Notes: generated from the sequence alone by a model not told the origin. DNA of 13,202 nt from UBA9926 sp913052075 (GCA_913052075.1 CAJXDD010000058.1:1-13202), one strand, 5' to 3'; shown: positions 6,020 through 13,202, counted from the first letter of the stretch. Numbers and translations are program-made.

Positions 6020-6880
6020 ATGAGCACGATACCTGAATGGTTTTGGGAGGCAGTTGACCAAAAGCCCGAGAGTCACTACACCGAGAATGACGACATTGAT
6101 TTGCATTATCTGTCTTGGAATGAGGCAATCGGCCGAGGGCTTTTATTCATCCACGGGCACAATGCTCACGCGCATTGGTGGGACTTTATTGCTCCAGCTT
6201 TTTGCGATCAATATCACCCAATCGCGATGGATATGAGTGGTATGGGTGACTCCGATCATAGGGAGTCGTACTCGGCAGGGCAGTACGCTGATGAAATTGT
6301 CGCGGTAGCCGATGCGGCTGGACTTGGTGCCGACACACTGGTTGTGGCCCATAGCTTTGGCGGCATCATGGCGATGCGGGCGTGCGCGAAGTATCCCGAC
6401 CGGTTTGGTGGCCTTGTATTGGTTGATTCAGGTGCGAAACACCCGGACGACCAAAAAACGCGGGAGCCTGAGCGATGGACAAAACCGAAGGTCTATCCAG
6501 ACTTTGATGTGGCGCGGTCTCGTTTCCGGTTGCAGCCACCACAATCCTGCGACAACGATTATCTGGTTCAGCATATTGCTCGTCACTCTCTCGACTCTAT
6601 CGACGAGGGGTGGGTGTGGAAATTTGACGAGGAGCTGAATGCCCGAATGGATTGGGACATGGACCCTGCAGCGGATGCCGCATCGATTCAAATCCCTATG
6701 GCATTGATCTACGGTGCGAACAGCGAATCATTTAGTAGCAAGAGCGCTGACCACATGAAGTCGCTTGCGCCTTCGCTTGAAGTCGTAGAGCTGGCTGACG
6801 CCCAGCACCACTTATTTCTTGATCAGCCCGAAAATTTCAAACAGGTGCTGCGAGAAATCCTAGACCGCTGGTCTGCCTGA
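6020..6880 (+). CDS. Alpha/beta-hydrolase fold protein
   Basis: A 286-residue soluble hydrolase, probably an esterase, lipase or C-C/thioester hydrolase; the substrate is unknown. Seen in the sequence: the oxyanion-hole loop LLFIHGHN (41-48), the nucleophile elbow VVAHSFGG with S112, and a catalytic histidine in the segment AQHHLFLDQP (H263 or H264). The acid normally found after strand 7 (G-x-x-D) is not evident in LIYGANSES; D136 in LVLVDSG after strand 6 is an alternative, or E237 may serve. The Trp-rich N-terminus (IPEWFWEAV) suggests a substrate-contact or surface loop. A strong ribosome site (GAGGAG, about 6007-6012) fixes the start. It is on the same strand as the dehydrogenase 74 bp upstream, so joint transcription is plausible. 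No signal peptide is present, so it is cytoplasmic. Confidence 0.85.
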   Translation: MSTIPEWFWEAVDQKPESHYTENDDIDLHYLSWNEAIGRGLLFIHGHNAHAHWWDFIAPAFCDQYHPIAMDMSGMGDSDHRESYSAGQYADEIVAVADAAGLGADTLVVAHSFGGIMAMRACAKYPDRFGGLVLVDSGAKHPDDQKTREPERWTKPKVYPDFDVARSRFRLQPPQSCDNDYLVQHIARHSLDSIDEGWVWKFDEELNARMDWDMDPAADAASIQIPMALIYGANSESFSSKSADHMKSLAPSLEVVELADAQHHLFLDQPENFKQVLREILDRWSA

Positions 6881-7074
6881 CTGGCCTTCATCGCGAAACC
6901 TATGGGTGTTGCTGTCTAATGTGCTGATCGCTGCATAGGGCCGAAGGTAGCTCATCCAATTGGTCCTCGCCCGACCAGTGGTGAGCGAGCAATTCGAGTG
7001 AGTAGCAGTCGCAGCTCGGAAAAAGCGAGAAATGAGCTCGAAAAAAAAGCCCTCCAAGAAAGAACTCGACAAAA

Positions 7075-7098
7075 AAAGGAGCCCTGAGGCTCCTTTTC
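7075..7098. terminator. Bidirectional intrinsic terminator between convergent hydrolase and thiolase genes
   Basis: The arms AAAAGGAGCC and GGCTCCTTTT are perfectly complementary around a CTGA loop. Reading right to left (thiolase transcript) the stem is followed by seven U. Reading left to right it carries four U inside the stem, then C and U. It lies 25 bp beyond the thiolase stop and about 195 bp after the hydrolase stop. The hairpin is strong in both directions. Confidence 0.9.
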
Positions 7099-7122
7099 TA
7101 AGCACGAATGCTCGGCGCAAAC

Positions 7123-8310
7123 TTAGCAGGCTTCAAAGAGTCCTGCTGCACCCATTCCGCCACCGATGCACATGCTGACGATGCCGTACTTCTTGTTACG
7201 ACGCTGAAGCTCTCGCATCAAGTGCCCAGTCAGGCGCGAGCCGGTCATCCCAAAGGGGTGGCCGATTGAGATCGATCCGCCATTCACGTTATAGATCTCT
7301 GGGTCGATTTCGAGTCGGTCCCGTGAGTAAACGCACTGTGATGCGAATGCTTCGTTTAGCTCAACGAGATCGATGTCGTTGATCGTTAGGTTGTTAGCTT
7401 TGAGCAATTTGGGAATCGCGAACACGGGTCCAATTCCCATCTCATCTGGTTCACAACCTGCAACAGTCCAACCGCGGAAGTAGGCTTTTGGCTCTAGGCC
7501 AAGTTGTGCTGCACGCTCTGCGCTCATAACCAGGGTCATCGAAGCTCCATCAGACAACTGCGATGCATTACCCGCAGTGACTGTGCCGTTCTCTTCAAAA
7601 GCGGGTGGCAATTTGGCAAGACCCTCAAGTGTCGTTTCGGGTCGGTTGCACTCATCTGAGTCACAAACGCCATCGACGATCTCGGTCTCCTTGGTTTCCT
7701 TGTTGATGACTTTTTGCCACTTAGTTTGCATCGGGATAATTTCATCCGTGAAGAGACCTGCTTGCTGGGCCGCCGCAGTTCGCTTCTGGCTTTCTAGCGA
7801 GAATTCGTCTTGATACTCACGGCTTACATTATATCGTCGTGCAACCACTTCAGCGGTGTTTCCCATCGCCATGAAGATGTCCGGTGACTTCTCCAAAATG
7901 GTTGGGTGCTGTTCTGACTTGCCCGGCGTTTGCCTTGTGCCAGCTGAAATGGATTCGACACCACCTGCGATCATGATGTCTGAGCAGCCGCTTGCAATTT
8001 GGTTAGCAGCGAAAGCAATTGAGTTAAGCCCGCTTGAGCAAGCGCGTGAAATGGTGCTTCCTGCTGTAGTGACGGGCAATCTTGACAGGATAACTGCCAG
8101 TCGAGCGATATTGCCGCCTTGCTCGCCTGTTTGGCTTGCAGCGCCGACGATGACGTCTTCCACCTCAGCAGGGTCAATTTGTGAGTTGCGGTCCAACAAG
8201 GCGTCAATACAATGCGCCACCATGTCATCTGGACGAGTGAGATTGAAAGTTCCGCGAAAGGATTTGGCGAGGCCAGTCCTGACGCTGTCTACGATTACGA
8301 CGTCACGCAT
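7123..8310 (-). CDS. Thiolase (acetyl-CoA C-acyltransferase, FadA-like)
   Basis: A 395-residue thiolase that cleaves 3-ketoacyl-CoA with CoA, or condenses two acyl-CoAs. Key residues are all present: nucleophile C91 in SRACSSGLNS, the NEAFA segment (319-323), H351 in NGGSISIGHPFGMTGSR, and C381 in CIGGGMGAAG. The GHPFGMTG form, rather than GHPLGATG, marks a subgroup of degradative thiolases. No organelle-type or signal extension is present; length is normal. An acidic/polar insertion at about 205-228 (E-T-E-I-V-D-G-V-C-D-S-D-E-C) is in the loop domain. The CGGAG ribosome site (plus-strand CTCCG, 8319-8323) fixes the start. It converges on the dehydrogenase and hydrolase genes, and its upstream region is rich in inverted repeats, so it is likely regulated. 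Confidence 0.93.
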   Translation of the reverse strand: MRDVVIVDSVRTGLAKSFRGTFNLTRPDDMVAHCIDALLDRNSQIDPAEVEDVIVGAASQTGEQGGNIARLAVILSRLPVTTAGSTISRACSSGLNSIAFAANQIASGCSDIMIAGGVESISAGTRQTPGKSEQHPTILEKSPDIFMAMGNTAEVVARRYNVSREYQDEFSLESQKRTAAAQQAGLFTDEIIPMQTKWQKVINKETKETEIVDGVCDSDECNRPETTLEGLAKLPPAFEENGTVTAGNASQLSDGASMTLVMSAERAAQLGLEPKAYFRGWTVAGCEPDEMGIGPVFAIPKLLKANNLTINDIDLVELNEAFASQCVYSRDRLEIDPEIYNVNGGSISIGHPFGMTGSRLTGHLMRELQRRNKKYGIVSMCIGGGMGAAGLFEAC

Positions 8311-8348
8311 GTGAGGATCTCCGAATTGGTATCGTTAAGCGAAGGGCC

Positions 8349-8493
8349 ATTGTGCACACAATTCAAAGTGAATGACAGCCCACCCTATCTCCTAAGTAGT
8401 GCCTAAATCTCGGCGTATTGACGTCAATAGCGCGCTAGGTGCGTACTAGTATCGATCACGACGCCGATCAATGATCGTTAATGAAAGTCATTA
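8349..8493. promoter_or_regulatory. Cluster of four inverted repeats upstream of the thiolase gene
   Basis: Four dyads lie between the thiolase start (8310) and the GH20 3' end (8527). ATTGTG-CA-CACAAT is at 8349-8362; the perfect 14-bp palindrome TATTGACGTCAATA is at 8416-8429; CGATCA-A-TGATCG is at 8465-8477; TAATGA-AAG-TCATTA is at 8479-8493. The last also shares GTCATT with an AATGAC at 8501-8506. These look like operator sites for one or more dimeric regulators. Regulators of fatty-acid and branched-chain metabolism use such palindromes, but I cannot assign one. The last two may instead form a weak GH20 3' hairpin. No sure -10/-35 pair was found. Confidence 0.5.
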
Positions 8494-8526
8494 CTTTGTC
8501 AATGACATGGCTGGGTGATGAAATCA

Positions 8527-10335
8527 TCAGTAGCGGCGATTGATGGCGAGATGGCTGAGGCTCTCTTTCAGACCTCCTGGCCTGTTCCGGCCCAGCCAAA
8601 GGGCTTGGTGCCGCTTTTGGATGGATGCCAGTTGACCTCGCATCACCTCCCGGCGCCGCTTGCCGGCTTTCTTCCCACCATCCCGGAATAGCTGTAAGTG
8701 TAAGAGCCCTTGCTGCGCCATGGCTGCGCCGAGCTGAGTTTCTTGGAGCACCCTGCTATCAGCTTCGGATAAGCCGCGTAATGATTCAGATGCGAAAGCC
8801 TTCATAACCTGAATGGCATGCTCGAGCTCAACATTGCTGATCCGGCTAGACCAGTTGGGCGCATGGCGCATTCGCCAAAACAGAAGGTGATTGAAAACCG
8901 TCGCGTTCACGACTTTAGTTTTAATTAATTGGGGAAATTTACTCATCGTGACAATTCGATCGGCAAGCGCGGGCGCTTGCCGATCGAGAAACACAAGGTT
9001 GATCCCTTGAGACAGACTGCGGCTAACGGAACTCGCAGCGTTCCAGCTTGCTGATGCGCCAAGTACAAATCCGGGATAGCTGACGGGCAAGGTCTGATGA
9101 TGACCATGATCCCCCCAGTCGGTTACCAAGTATCCCGTCGCACGATGGTTGGCGCCGGCGCTGGCTGCTTCATAGAGGTTTTTGGTCGCGTTATCGAGGC
9201 GACCCGTCAGTGAGTTCCATGAGGAGGTTCCAGGGCAAACGTAAAAGGGTACGTTTGCCTCCGCCATCAGGGCGCATTGGTGCTCGAAGGGGTGGCCCGC
9301 CTCGTAACCCCAGATCATGGCCGTCGCGTCAGTCGATAGTTGCTTGAGAGATGCCGGGTCCTCTAACACGATATCGCCCCAGAACTGGGTGCGACGCCCC
9401 TTCCTGTTGGCGAGCGTCTGGAGGCGATTTAGGAAGTCGAGGTACACCTTGGATTTACCCTCGCGTTCGCACCGGCGCCGACTGTAGCCCAATCCCAATT
9501 CCCAGGGTTCATCACCACCAATGTTGACGGTCTTGCTATCAAACAAGGGGAGATACTCGTCATAGAGACGGGACACTAAATCTAGACTGGCGGCTGTGGG
9601 TCGAAGCGTGCTGCCATGCGGCATGGGTTTTCCGGATAGAGGGTGAATGAATCCGTCCGGGCATTCTGCATAGGCGTGATACTCGGAGTGGCGCAGCCAA
9701 CGCTCAAAGTGCCCAAAAGAATTGAGATTGGGCACGAGTTCGATGTAGTGAGCTTGGCAGTGCGCTTGCAACTCGAGGATGTCACTTGCTGCCAGGGGGG
9801 AGGCATCGCGCCACACTGTTTCGTGATCGGTGAAGGCAAACGTGTGCTCGGTGTACAACTGCAGCTGGTTATATTTCAGATCAGCAAACTGTTCTATCAG
9901 TGTTTTTAAAGTGGCTAACGTAGGTACCTTACAGCGGCTAATGTCGAGCATGACGCCTCGATTCGTGAAATCGGGAGCGTCTTTGATTTCGCAGCATCGG
10001 ATGCTGCTCTTCGCCTGTCTTAGCATTTGACTGAGCGTCGAAAGGCCTCGAAACAAGCCACCCTCAGAAGAAGAGGTAATGATGACTTCGTTTGACGTGA
10101 TTTTGATTGAGTGCGCTTCATCCCCTGGATGCTTGCCCGATAGCCTCAATTGAATCGCGCGCGGTAAGTCAGCGCGAGTGGTTATAAATACCGTCTCGTG
10201 CCGAGCTGCGAAACGAGTGCATGCATTGCGCAAGCGCTGCGGGAGGTATTGATGAACCACGAGCGGCAGCGGCCCTAGGGTATCGAGTCGGCCTGTGGCT
10301 GATCGCGACACTTTTGGTGGCGGAAATAGCTTCAT
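8527..10335 (-). CDS. GH20 beta-N-acetylhexosaminidase, cytoplasmic
   Basis: A 602-residue glycoside hydrolase family 20 protein, expected to remove terminal GlcNAc/GalNAc from chitooligosaccharides or other glycans. An N-terminal GH20b-like region (about 20-115) is followed by the TIM barrel (about 122-450). Substrate arginine R126 sits in the motif R-G-V-M-L-D-I-S-R. The catalytic Asp-Glu pair is D275-E276 in NIGGDEPWELG. Conserved aromatics include W319 (FWGDIV) and W407 (VTDWGDHG). A C-terminal helical extension (about 480-602) ends in a basic RNRPGGLKESLSHLAINRRY tail. There is no signal peptide, so it should act on imported sugars. The Shine-Dalgarno before the ATG is weak. It is divergent from glpK. 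The coding region contains two perfect inverted repeats (8956-8987, 9234-9259). Confidence 0.88.
   Translation of the reverse strand: MKLFPPPKVSRSATGRLDTLGPLPLVVHQYLPQRLRNACTRFAARHETVFITTRADLPRAIQLRLSGKHPGDEAHSIKITSNEVIITSSSEGGLFRGLSTLSQMLRQAKSSIRCCEIKDAPDFTNRGVMLDISRCKVPTLATLKTLIEQFADLKYNQLQLYTEHTFAFTDHETVWRDASPLAASDILELQAHCQAHYIELVPNLNSFGHFERWLRHSEYHAYAECPDGFIHPLSGKPMPHGSTLRPTAASLDLVSRLYDEYLPLFDSKTVNIGGDEPWELGLGYSRRRCEREGKSKVYLDFLNRLQTLANRKGRRTQFWGDIVLEDPASLKQLSTDATAMIWGYEAGHPFEHQCALMAEANVPFYVCPGTSSWNSLTGRLDNATKNLYEAASAGANHRATGYLVTDWGDHGHHQTLPVSYPGFVLGASASWNAASSVSRSLSQGINLVFLDRQAPALADRIVTMSKFPQLIKTKVVNATVFNHLLFWRMRHAPNWSSRISNVELEHAIQVMKAFASESLRGLSEADSRVLQETQLGAAMAQQGLLHLQLFRDGGKKAGKRRREVMRGQLASIQKRHQALWLGRNRPGGLKESLSHLAINRRY
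8956..8987. repeat. Perfect inverted repeat with 15-bp arms inside the GH20 gene
   Basis: Arm TCGATCGGCAAGCGC (8956-8970), spacer GG (8971-8972), arm GCGCTTGCCGATCGA (8973-8987). On the minus strand it encodes roughly D-R-Q-A-P-A-L-A-D-R. Arms of 15 bp with a 2-bp spacer are not expected by chance in 13 kb. A 2-nt loop is too tight for the innermost pair, so a folded hairpin would open slightly. Confidence 0.75.
9234..9259. repeat. Inverted repeat with 10-bp arms inside the GH20 gene
   Basis: Arms GGCAAACGTA (9234-9243) and TACGTTTGCC (9250-9259) are perfect, with a 6-nt spacer AAAGGG. It lies in the coding segment for A-N-V-P-F-Y-V-C. It could be a regulator site or mRNA hairpin, or may be near-chance. 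Confidence 0.5.
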
Positions 10336-10409
10336 GTGGGGTCACATTTTGGTGGAGTGTGTTTGATCAGGTTGTATTCTATATTCCATAAAAAACCACG
10401 GACGACAAT
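10336..10409. promoter_or_regulatory. Divergent intergenic region between GH20 and glpK
   Basis: This 74-bp gap must hold both start regions. Ribosome-binding complementarity is weak on both sides (GGACGAC before glpK). A TTGATC hexamer (10363-10368) followed 17-18 bp later by CCATAA/CATAAA (10386-10392) is a poor candidate glpK promoter. No clear operator palindrome was found. Confidence 0.3.
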
Positions 10410-11897
10410 ATGAGTCAGTACCTACTCGCCATTGATCAGGGCACCACCAGTTCACGAGCGATCATTTTTGATACCGATGGAACGCCGGTTGGTACGGATC
10501 AGCAAGAGTTTCCTCAGTACTTCCCCGCGGATGGTTGGGTGGAACACGATGCCGATGAAATCTGGGAGTCCGTAATGCACGTCGTGCTTGCCGCGATTGA
10601 AAGCGCCGATATTGCAGTATCCGATATCCAAGTTGCGGGCATCACGAACCAACGAGAGACAACCGTACTCTGGGATCGGGACACTGGCATCCCCATCGGT
10701 AAAGCTATCGTGTGGCAAGATCGGAGGACAGCTGATTATTGTCAGTCTCTGAAAGACGATGGATTTGAGGACGTTTTTCGAGTGAAGACCGGACTGCTCC
10801 TAGACCCTTATTTCTCAGCGACTAAAGTGCGGTGGATGCTTGATCACATTGACGGCGCGCGTGAGGCAGCGGAGGCGGGTCGCCTCGCATTCGGCACGAT
10901 TGACTGTTTTCTGATCTGGCGGTTAACAGGCGGTGCGGCTCACCGGACGGATGCCACCAACGCTGCTAGGACAGGGCTTTTTAATATCCACACGCAAGAC
11001 TGGGATGAGGACATTCTGGGTTGCCTGAATATCCCAAAATCACTCTTGCCTGAGGTGATGGACTCGAGCGCAGACTTCGGGGTGATTGGGCCGGACCTCT
11101 TTGGACATGCGATTCCAATTGGCGGTGTTGCAGGAGATCAACAAGCTGCCTTAATCGGTCAGGGATGCTTCCAAGAGGGCATGATGAAAAGCACGTACGG
11201 GACGGGCTGTTTCATGATTTTGAACACCGGGAACAAACCTCTCATGTCGAATCATGCGCTATTAACAACGGTCGCCTATCGCCTCAAGGGTGAGGTGACC
11301 TATGCGCTCGAGGGTTCGATTTTTGTCGCCGGAGCTGCGGTGCAGTGGCTCCGAGATAGGCTCAAGGTCATTGACCATGCAGCTGACTCAGAAGCGGTCG
11401 CAGTTTCCGCTGAAGAGCCGGACGGGCTCTATGTGGTTCCAGCATTTACGGGGTTGGGTGCGCCTTATTGGGACCCTGAGGCCAGGGGTGCCGTGCTTGG
11501 CTTAACAAGAGACACGGGCTTCGAGTCGATTGTGACAGCAACACTGGCATCGGTCGCCTTTCAAACTCGAGATTTGCTCATGGCGATGCAATCGGACGGT
11601 CTTGCACCAAAACTAATCCGAGTCGATGGCGGAATGGTGAACAACACCTGGTTTGCGCAGCGCTTGGCCGATGTGTTGTCTGTTCCTGTTGACCGGCCGG
11701 CCTATGTAGAAACTACCGTTCTTGGCGCTGCTTACCTCGCGGGGCTTCAGGCAGGGTTATTCAGCGATCTCAGCGATCTTGCTGATCGCTGGCGCCTAGA
11801 ACGTCGATTCGAGGCGCAGTGGGACGGAAAACAGGTTGATGATCGCTACGAGGGTTGGCAGCGTGCCGTCCAGGCAGTTCGTCAGTTCGCCTCATAA
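10410..11897 (+). CDS. glpK: Glycerol kinase
   Basis: A 495-residue FGGY kinase that phosphorylates glycerol to sn-glycerol 3-phosphate with ATP. Motifs are intact: AIDQGTTSSRA (7-17), NQRET (80-84, R82/E83), DPYFSATK (132-139), catalytic base D243 in AGDQQAAL, YGTGCFM (263-269), and VDGGMVNN near the C-terminal ATP site. Length is close to E. coli GlpK. Two regulatory features of the E. coli enzyme appear changed. The FBP-loop sequence G-G-T-R-I-P-I aligns with F-G-H-A-I-P-I (A234 replaces the Arg). The IIA-Glc contact segment P-G-I-E-T-T-E aligns with A-Q-W-D-G-K-Q. The gene stands alone, without an adjacent glpF or glpD, and is divergent from GH20. No terminator is evident after it. Confidence 0.96.
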   Translation: MSQYLLAIDQGTTSSRAIIFDTDGTPVGTDQQEFPQYFPADGWVEHDADEIWESVMHVVLAAIESADIAVSDIQVAGITNQRETTVLWDRDTGIPIGKAIVWQDRRTADYCQSLKDDGFEDVFRVKTGLLLDPYFSATKVRWMLDHIDGAREAAEAGRLAFGTIDCFLIWRLTGGAAHRTDATNAARTGLFNIHTQDWDEDILGCLNIPKSLLPEVMDSSADFGVIGPDLFGHAIPIGGVAGDQQAALIGQGCFQEGMMKSTYGTGCFMILNTGNKPLMSNHALLTTVAYRLKGEVTYALEGSIFVAGAAVQWLRDRLKVIDHAADSEAVAVSAEEPDGLYVVPAFTGLGAPYWDPEARGAVLGLTRDTGFESIVTATLASVAFQTRDLLMAMQSDGLAPKLIRVDGGMVNNTWFAQRLADVLSVPVDRPAYVETTVLGAAYLAGLQAGLFSDLSDLADRWRLERRFEAQWDGKQVDDRYEGWQRAVQAVRQFAS

Positions 11898-12279
11898 ACG
11901 GTTTGCCAGCGCCAGTACTAACTGGTTCAAGGGTACTGCTATGAATCTGATGGCCGCACTTTTCAAATCATCATGAATCGTTAATCCCAGTCCAGGATCT
12001 TGTTAGACGGCTTGTGAGCGATGGGATTGAAACGCGAGACACGCCCGTGACCCGCGCTAAGTCTGTTCATGGCGTAAGTTATGGGAGGGTGCGCGCACTT
12101 GCCCTGACCAGCCTAACCGTCTCAGCTGAGTAACGTTAGACGAAGGTGGAGGATGGCGTTGGCTTTCCTACAACCGCCCGTCTGGCCAGACGGGGCAGCG
12201 TTAAACACGTTAGAGATAAGTTAGGTCCGGGGCTCTTTTGAGCGAAATCATCCGTTCAGATGACTGCACGATCCTTCGT
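11898..12279. other. 382-bp non-coding gap between glpK and the argD-like gene, with palindromes
   Basis: No supported gene. Palindromes seen: CCCGTCTGGCCAGACGGG at 12177-12194 (perfect, 18 bp), CTCAGCTGAG at 12121-12130 and TAACGTTA at 12131-12138 directly adjacent, and the short hairpin GCTC-TTTT-GAGC at 12232-12243. None is followed by a U-tract, so none is a typical terminator. One plus-strand frame is open from 11951 to the TAA at 12131-12133 but has no start codon with a ribosome site. Confidence 0.5.
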
Positions 12280-13202
12280 TTACGAGAGACCTTTAATCAG
12301 CCGACCCAGGACTTCGCTGATTTGATCTGCTTCTTCCTCTGAAAGGATTAAAGGTGGAAGTAGACGAACTACAGAACCTGCGGTGACATTAATCAGTAAG
12401 CCTTCCTCGAGTGCCTGGCCAACTAATTCAGCACAATCCAGCTCTAACTCAATGCCAATCATAAGGCCCTGGCCCCTGATTTCCTTTACGCCATTGACGC
12501 CCTGAAGTGCGGATGCCAATTTGTCCCGCAGATACTGACCCATGGATGCTGCGCGACTGACAATCTGCTCACTCTCGAAGACATCGAGCACCGCATGCGC
12601 TGCAGCGCAAGAGAGTGGGTTTCCGCCGAACGTTGAGCCATGGTTTCCAGGACCCAGAACGTGCGCTGCCTGATTCGCAGCCAAACAAACGCCAATAGGG
12701 ACGCCATTGGCCAAGCCTTTGGCCGTTGTGACCACATCTGGGAGAATATTGGCGTGCTGATAACTGAAGAATTGTCCGGTGCGACCGTTCCCCGACTGTA
12801 CTTCATCGATCATGAGCAGCCAGCCCTGGTCATCGCAAAGGGTTCTGAGCCCCTGCAAGTACGCTTGGTCCGCGACTTGGATGCCGCCTTCGCCCTGAAT
12901 TGGCTCGATGAATACAGCCACAATACTTTGGTTGTGGGTGGCAGCTTGCTTCACCGACTCAAGATCGTTGAATGGGACCCGGACAAATCCGCCCACCAGC
13001 GGCTCAAAGCCCGCTTGGACTTTTCGGTTACCGGTCGCCGTCAGTGTGGCCATGGTTCGCCCGTGGAAGGCATTGTCGGCGACGATAATCGCGGGCTCGG
13101 CAATCCCCCGTTGATGCCCGTACAAACGCGCGATTTTAATGGCGCATTCGCACGCTTCAGCGCCCGTATTGCTGAAGAACATGTTCTCCATACCCGATAG
13201 CG
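12280..13202 (-). CDS. argD: Class III aminotransferase, acetylornithine aminotransferase-like (N-terminal part outside window)
   Basis: The open frame continues past 13202, so the N-terminus and start are missing; the ATG at 13189-13191 is internal, within LSGMENMFFSNTGAEA. The family is class III PLP aminotransferase: SNTGAEACE for phosphate binding, the DEVQSGNGRTG motif with PLP aspartate (D129 counted from that internal Met), Schiff-base lysine K158 in TTAKGLANGVPIG, and HGSTFGGNPLSCAAA at the dimer interface. DEVQ-x-G-N-GRTG is typical of ArgD, which converts N-acetylornithine to its semialdehyde. The related AstC or other omega-aminotransferases remain possible. It is convergent with glpK across a 382-bp gap. 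The last residues (G-R-L-I-K-G-L-S) form a normal C-terminus. Confidence 0.85.
   Translation of the reverse strand, partial: LSGMENMFFSNTGAEACECAIKIARLYGHQRGIAEPAIIVADNAFHGRTMATLTATGNRKVQAGFEPLVGGFVRVPFNDLESVKQAATHNQSIVAVFIEPIQGEGGIQVADQAYLQGLRTLCDDQGWLLMIDEVQSGNGRTGQFFSYQHANILPDVVTTAKGLANGVPIGVCLAANQAAHVLGPGNHGSTFGGNPLSCAAAHAVLDVFESEQIVSRAASMGQYLRDKLASALQGVNGVKEIRGQGLMIGIELELDCAELVGQALEEGLLINVTAGSVVRLLPPLILSEEEADQISEVLGRLIKGLS

Noticed and set aside
6998..7088. GTG-started 29-codon lysine/glutamate-rich frame
   Set aside because: Its stop lies inside the terminator loop, its composition follows from poly-A runs, and there is no ribosome site.
7856..8314. 152-codon plus-strand frame opposite the thiolase
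   Set aside because: It is the antisense shadow of a strongly supported thiolase with all catalytic residues; no ribosome site.
12023..12033. GGGATTGAAAC, similar to the 3' end of many CRISPR repeats
   Set aside because: A single occurrence with no repeat array, spacers or cas genes in the window.
11981..12070. 29-codon minus-strand ATG frame between glpK and the argD-like gene
   Set aside because: No ribosome site or family resemblance, and an equally long frame exists on the other strand.
12640..13200. 186-codon plus-strand frame opposite the aminotransferase
   Set aside because: It is antisense to a clear class III aminotransferase and has no recognisable motif.

Overview
The window looks like an ordinary chromosomal stretch from a gammaproteobacterium with moderate GC, possibly a marine heterotroph. 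This is inferred from gene families only: a PhoP/PhoQ-type two-component system with a PepSY partner, a YcfJ-like glycine-zipper envelope protein, FadA-like thiolase, GlpK and ArgD. No transposase, integrase, tRNA, rRNA or CRISPR array was seen.

Left part (1-2001): the 3' end of a kinase-like gene, followed by an unusual 106-bp-period degenerate tandem repeat that appears to be three copies of that gene's last codons. Then come gene-poor DNA, a small YcfJ-like envelope gene (770-1282) and a 719-bp gene-poor stretch.

Signalling block (2002-4692): a PepSY protein, an OmpR/PhoP-class regulator and a PhoQ-class kinase form a compact operon (5-bp gap, then a 4-bp overlap). The operon ends 2 bp from a convergent gene for a small tandem-CDGSH iron-sulfur protein.

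Acyl-CoA block (4727-8310): a promoter drives an acyl-CoA dehydrogenase of the PimD-like type and an alpha/beta hydrolase. A thiolase on the opposite strand converges on them across a strong bidirectional terminator. Together they suggest degradation of an acyl-CoA or ester substrate that the sequence does not identify. The DNA upstream of the thiolase carries four short inverted repeats.

Right part (8527-13202): a cytoplasmic GH20 hexosaminidase gene with two embedded inverted repeats (one with 15-bp perfect arms) is divergent from glpK. The glycerol kinase lacks the residues used by E. coli GlpK for fructose-1,6-bisphosphate and IIA-Glc control. A 382-bp non-coding gap with an 18-bp perfect palindrome separates glpK from a convergent, 5'-truncated argD-like aminotransferase gene.

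No clearly new defence or mobile system is visible. The most unusual signals are non-coding: the 106-bp tandem repeat, the 15-bp-arm inverted repeat inside the GH20 gene, the palindrome cluster before the thiolase gene, and a repeated promoter-like module before the PepSY gene.
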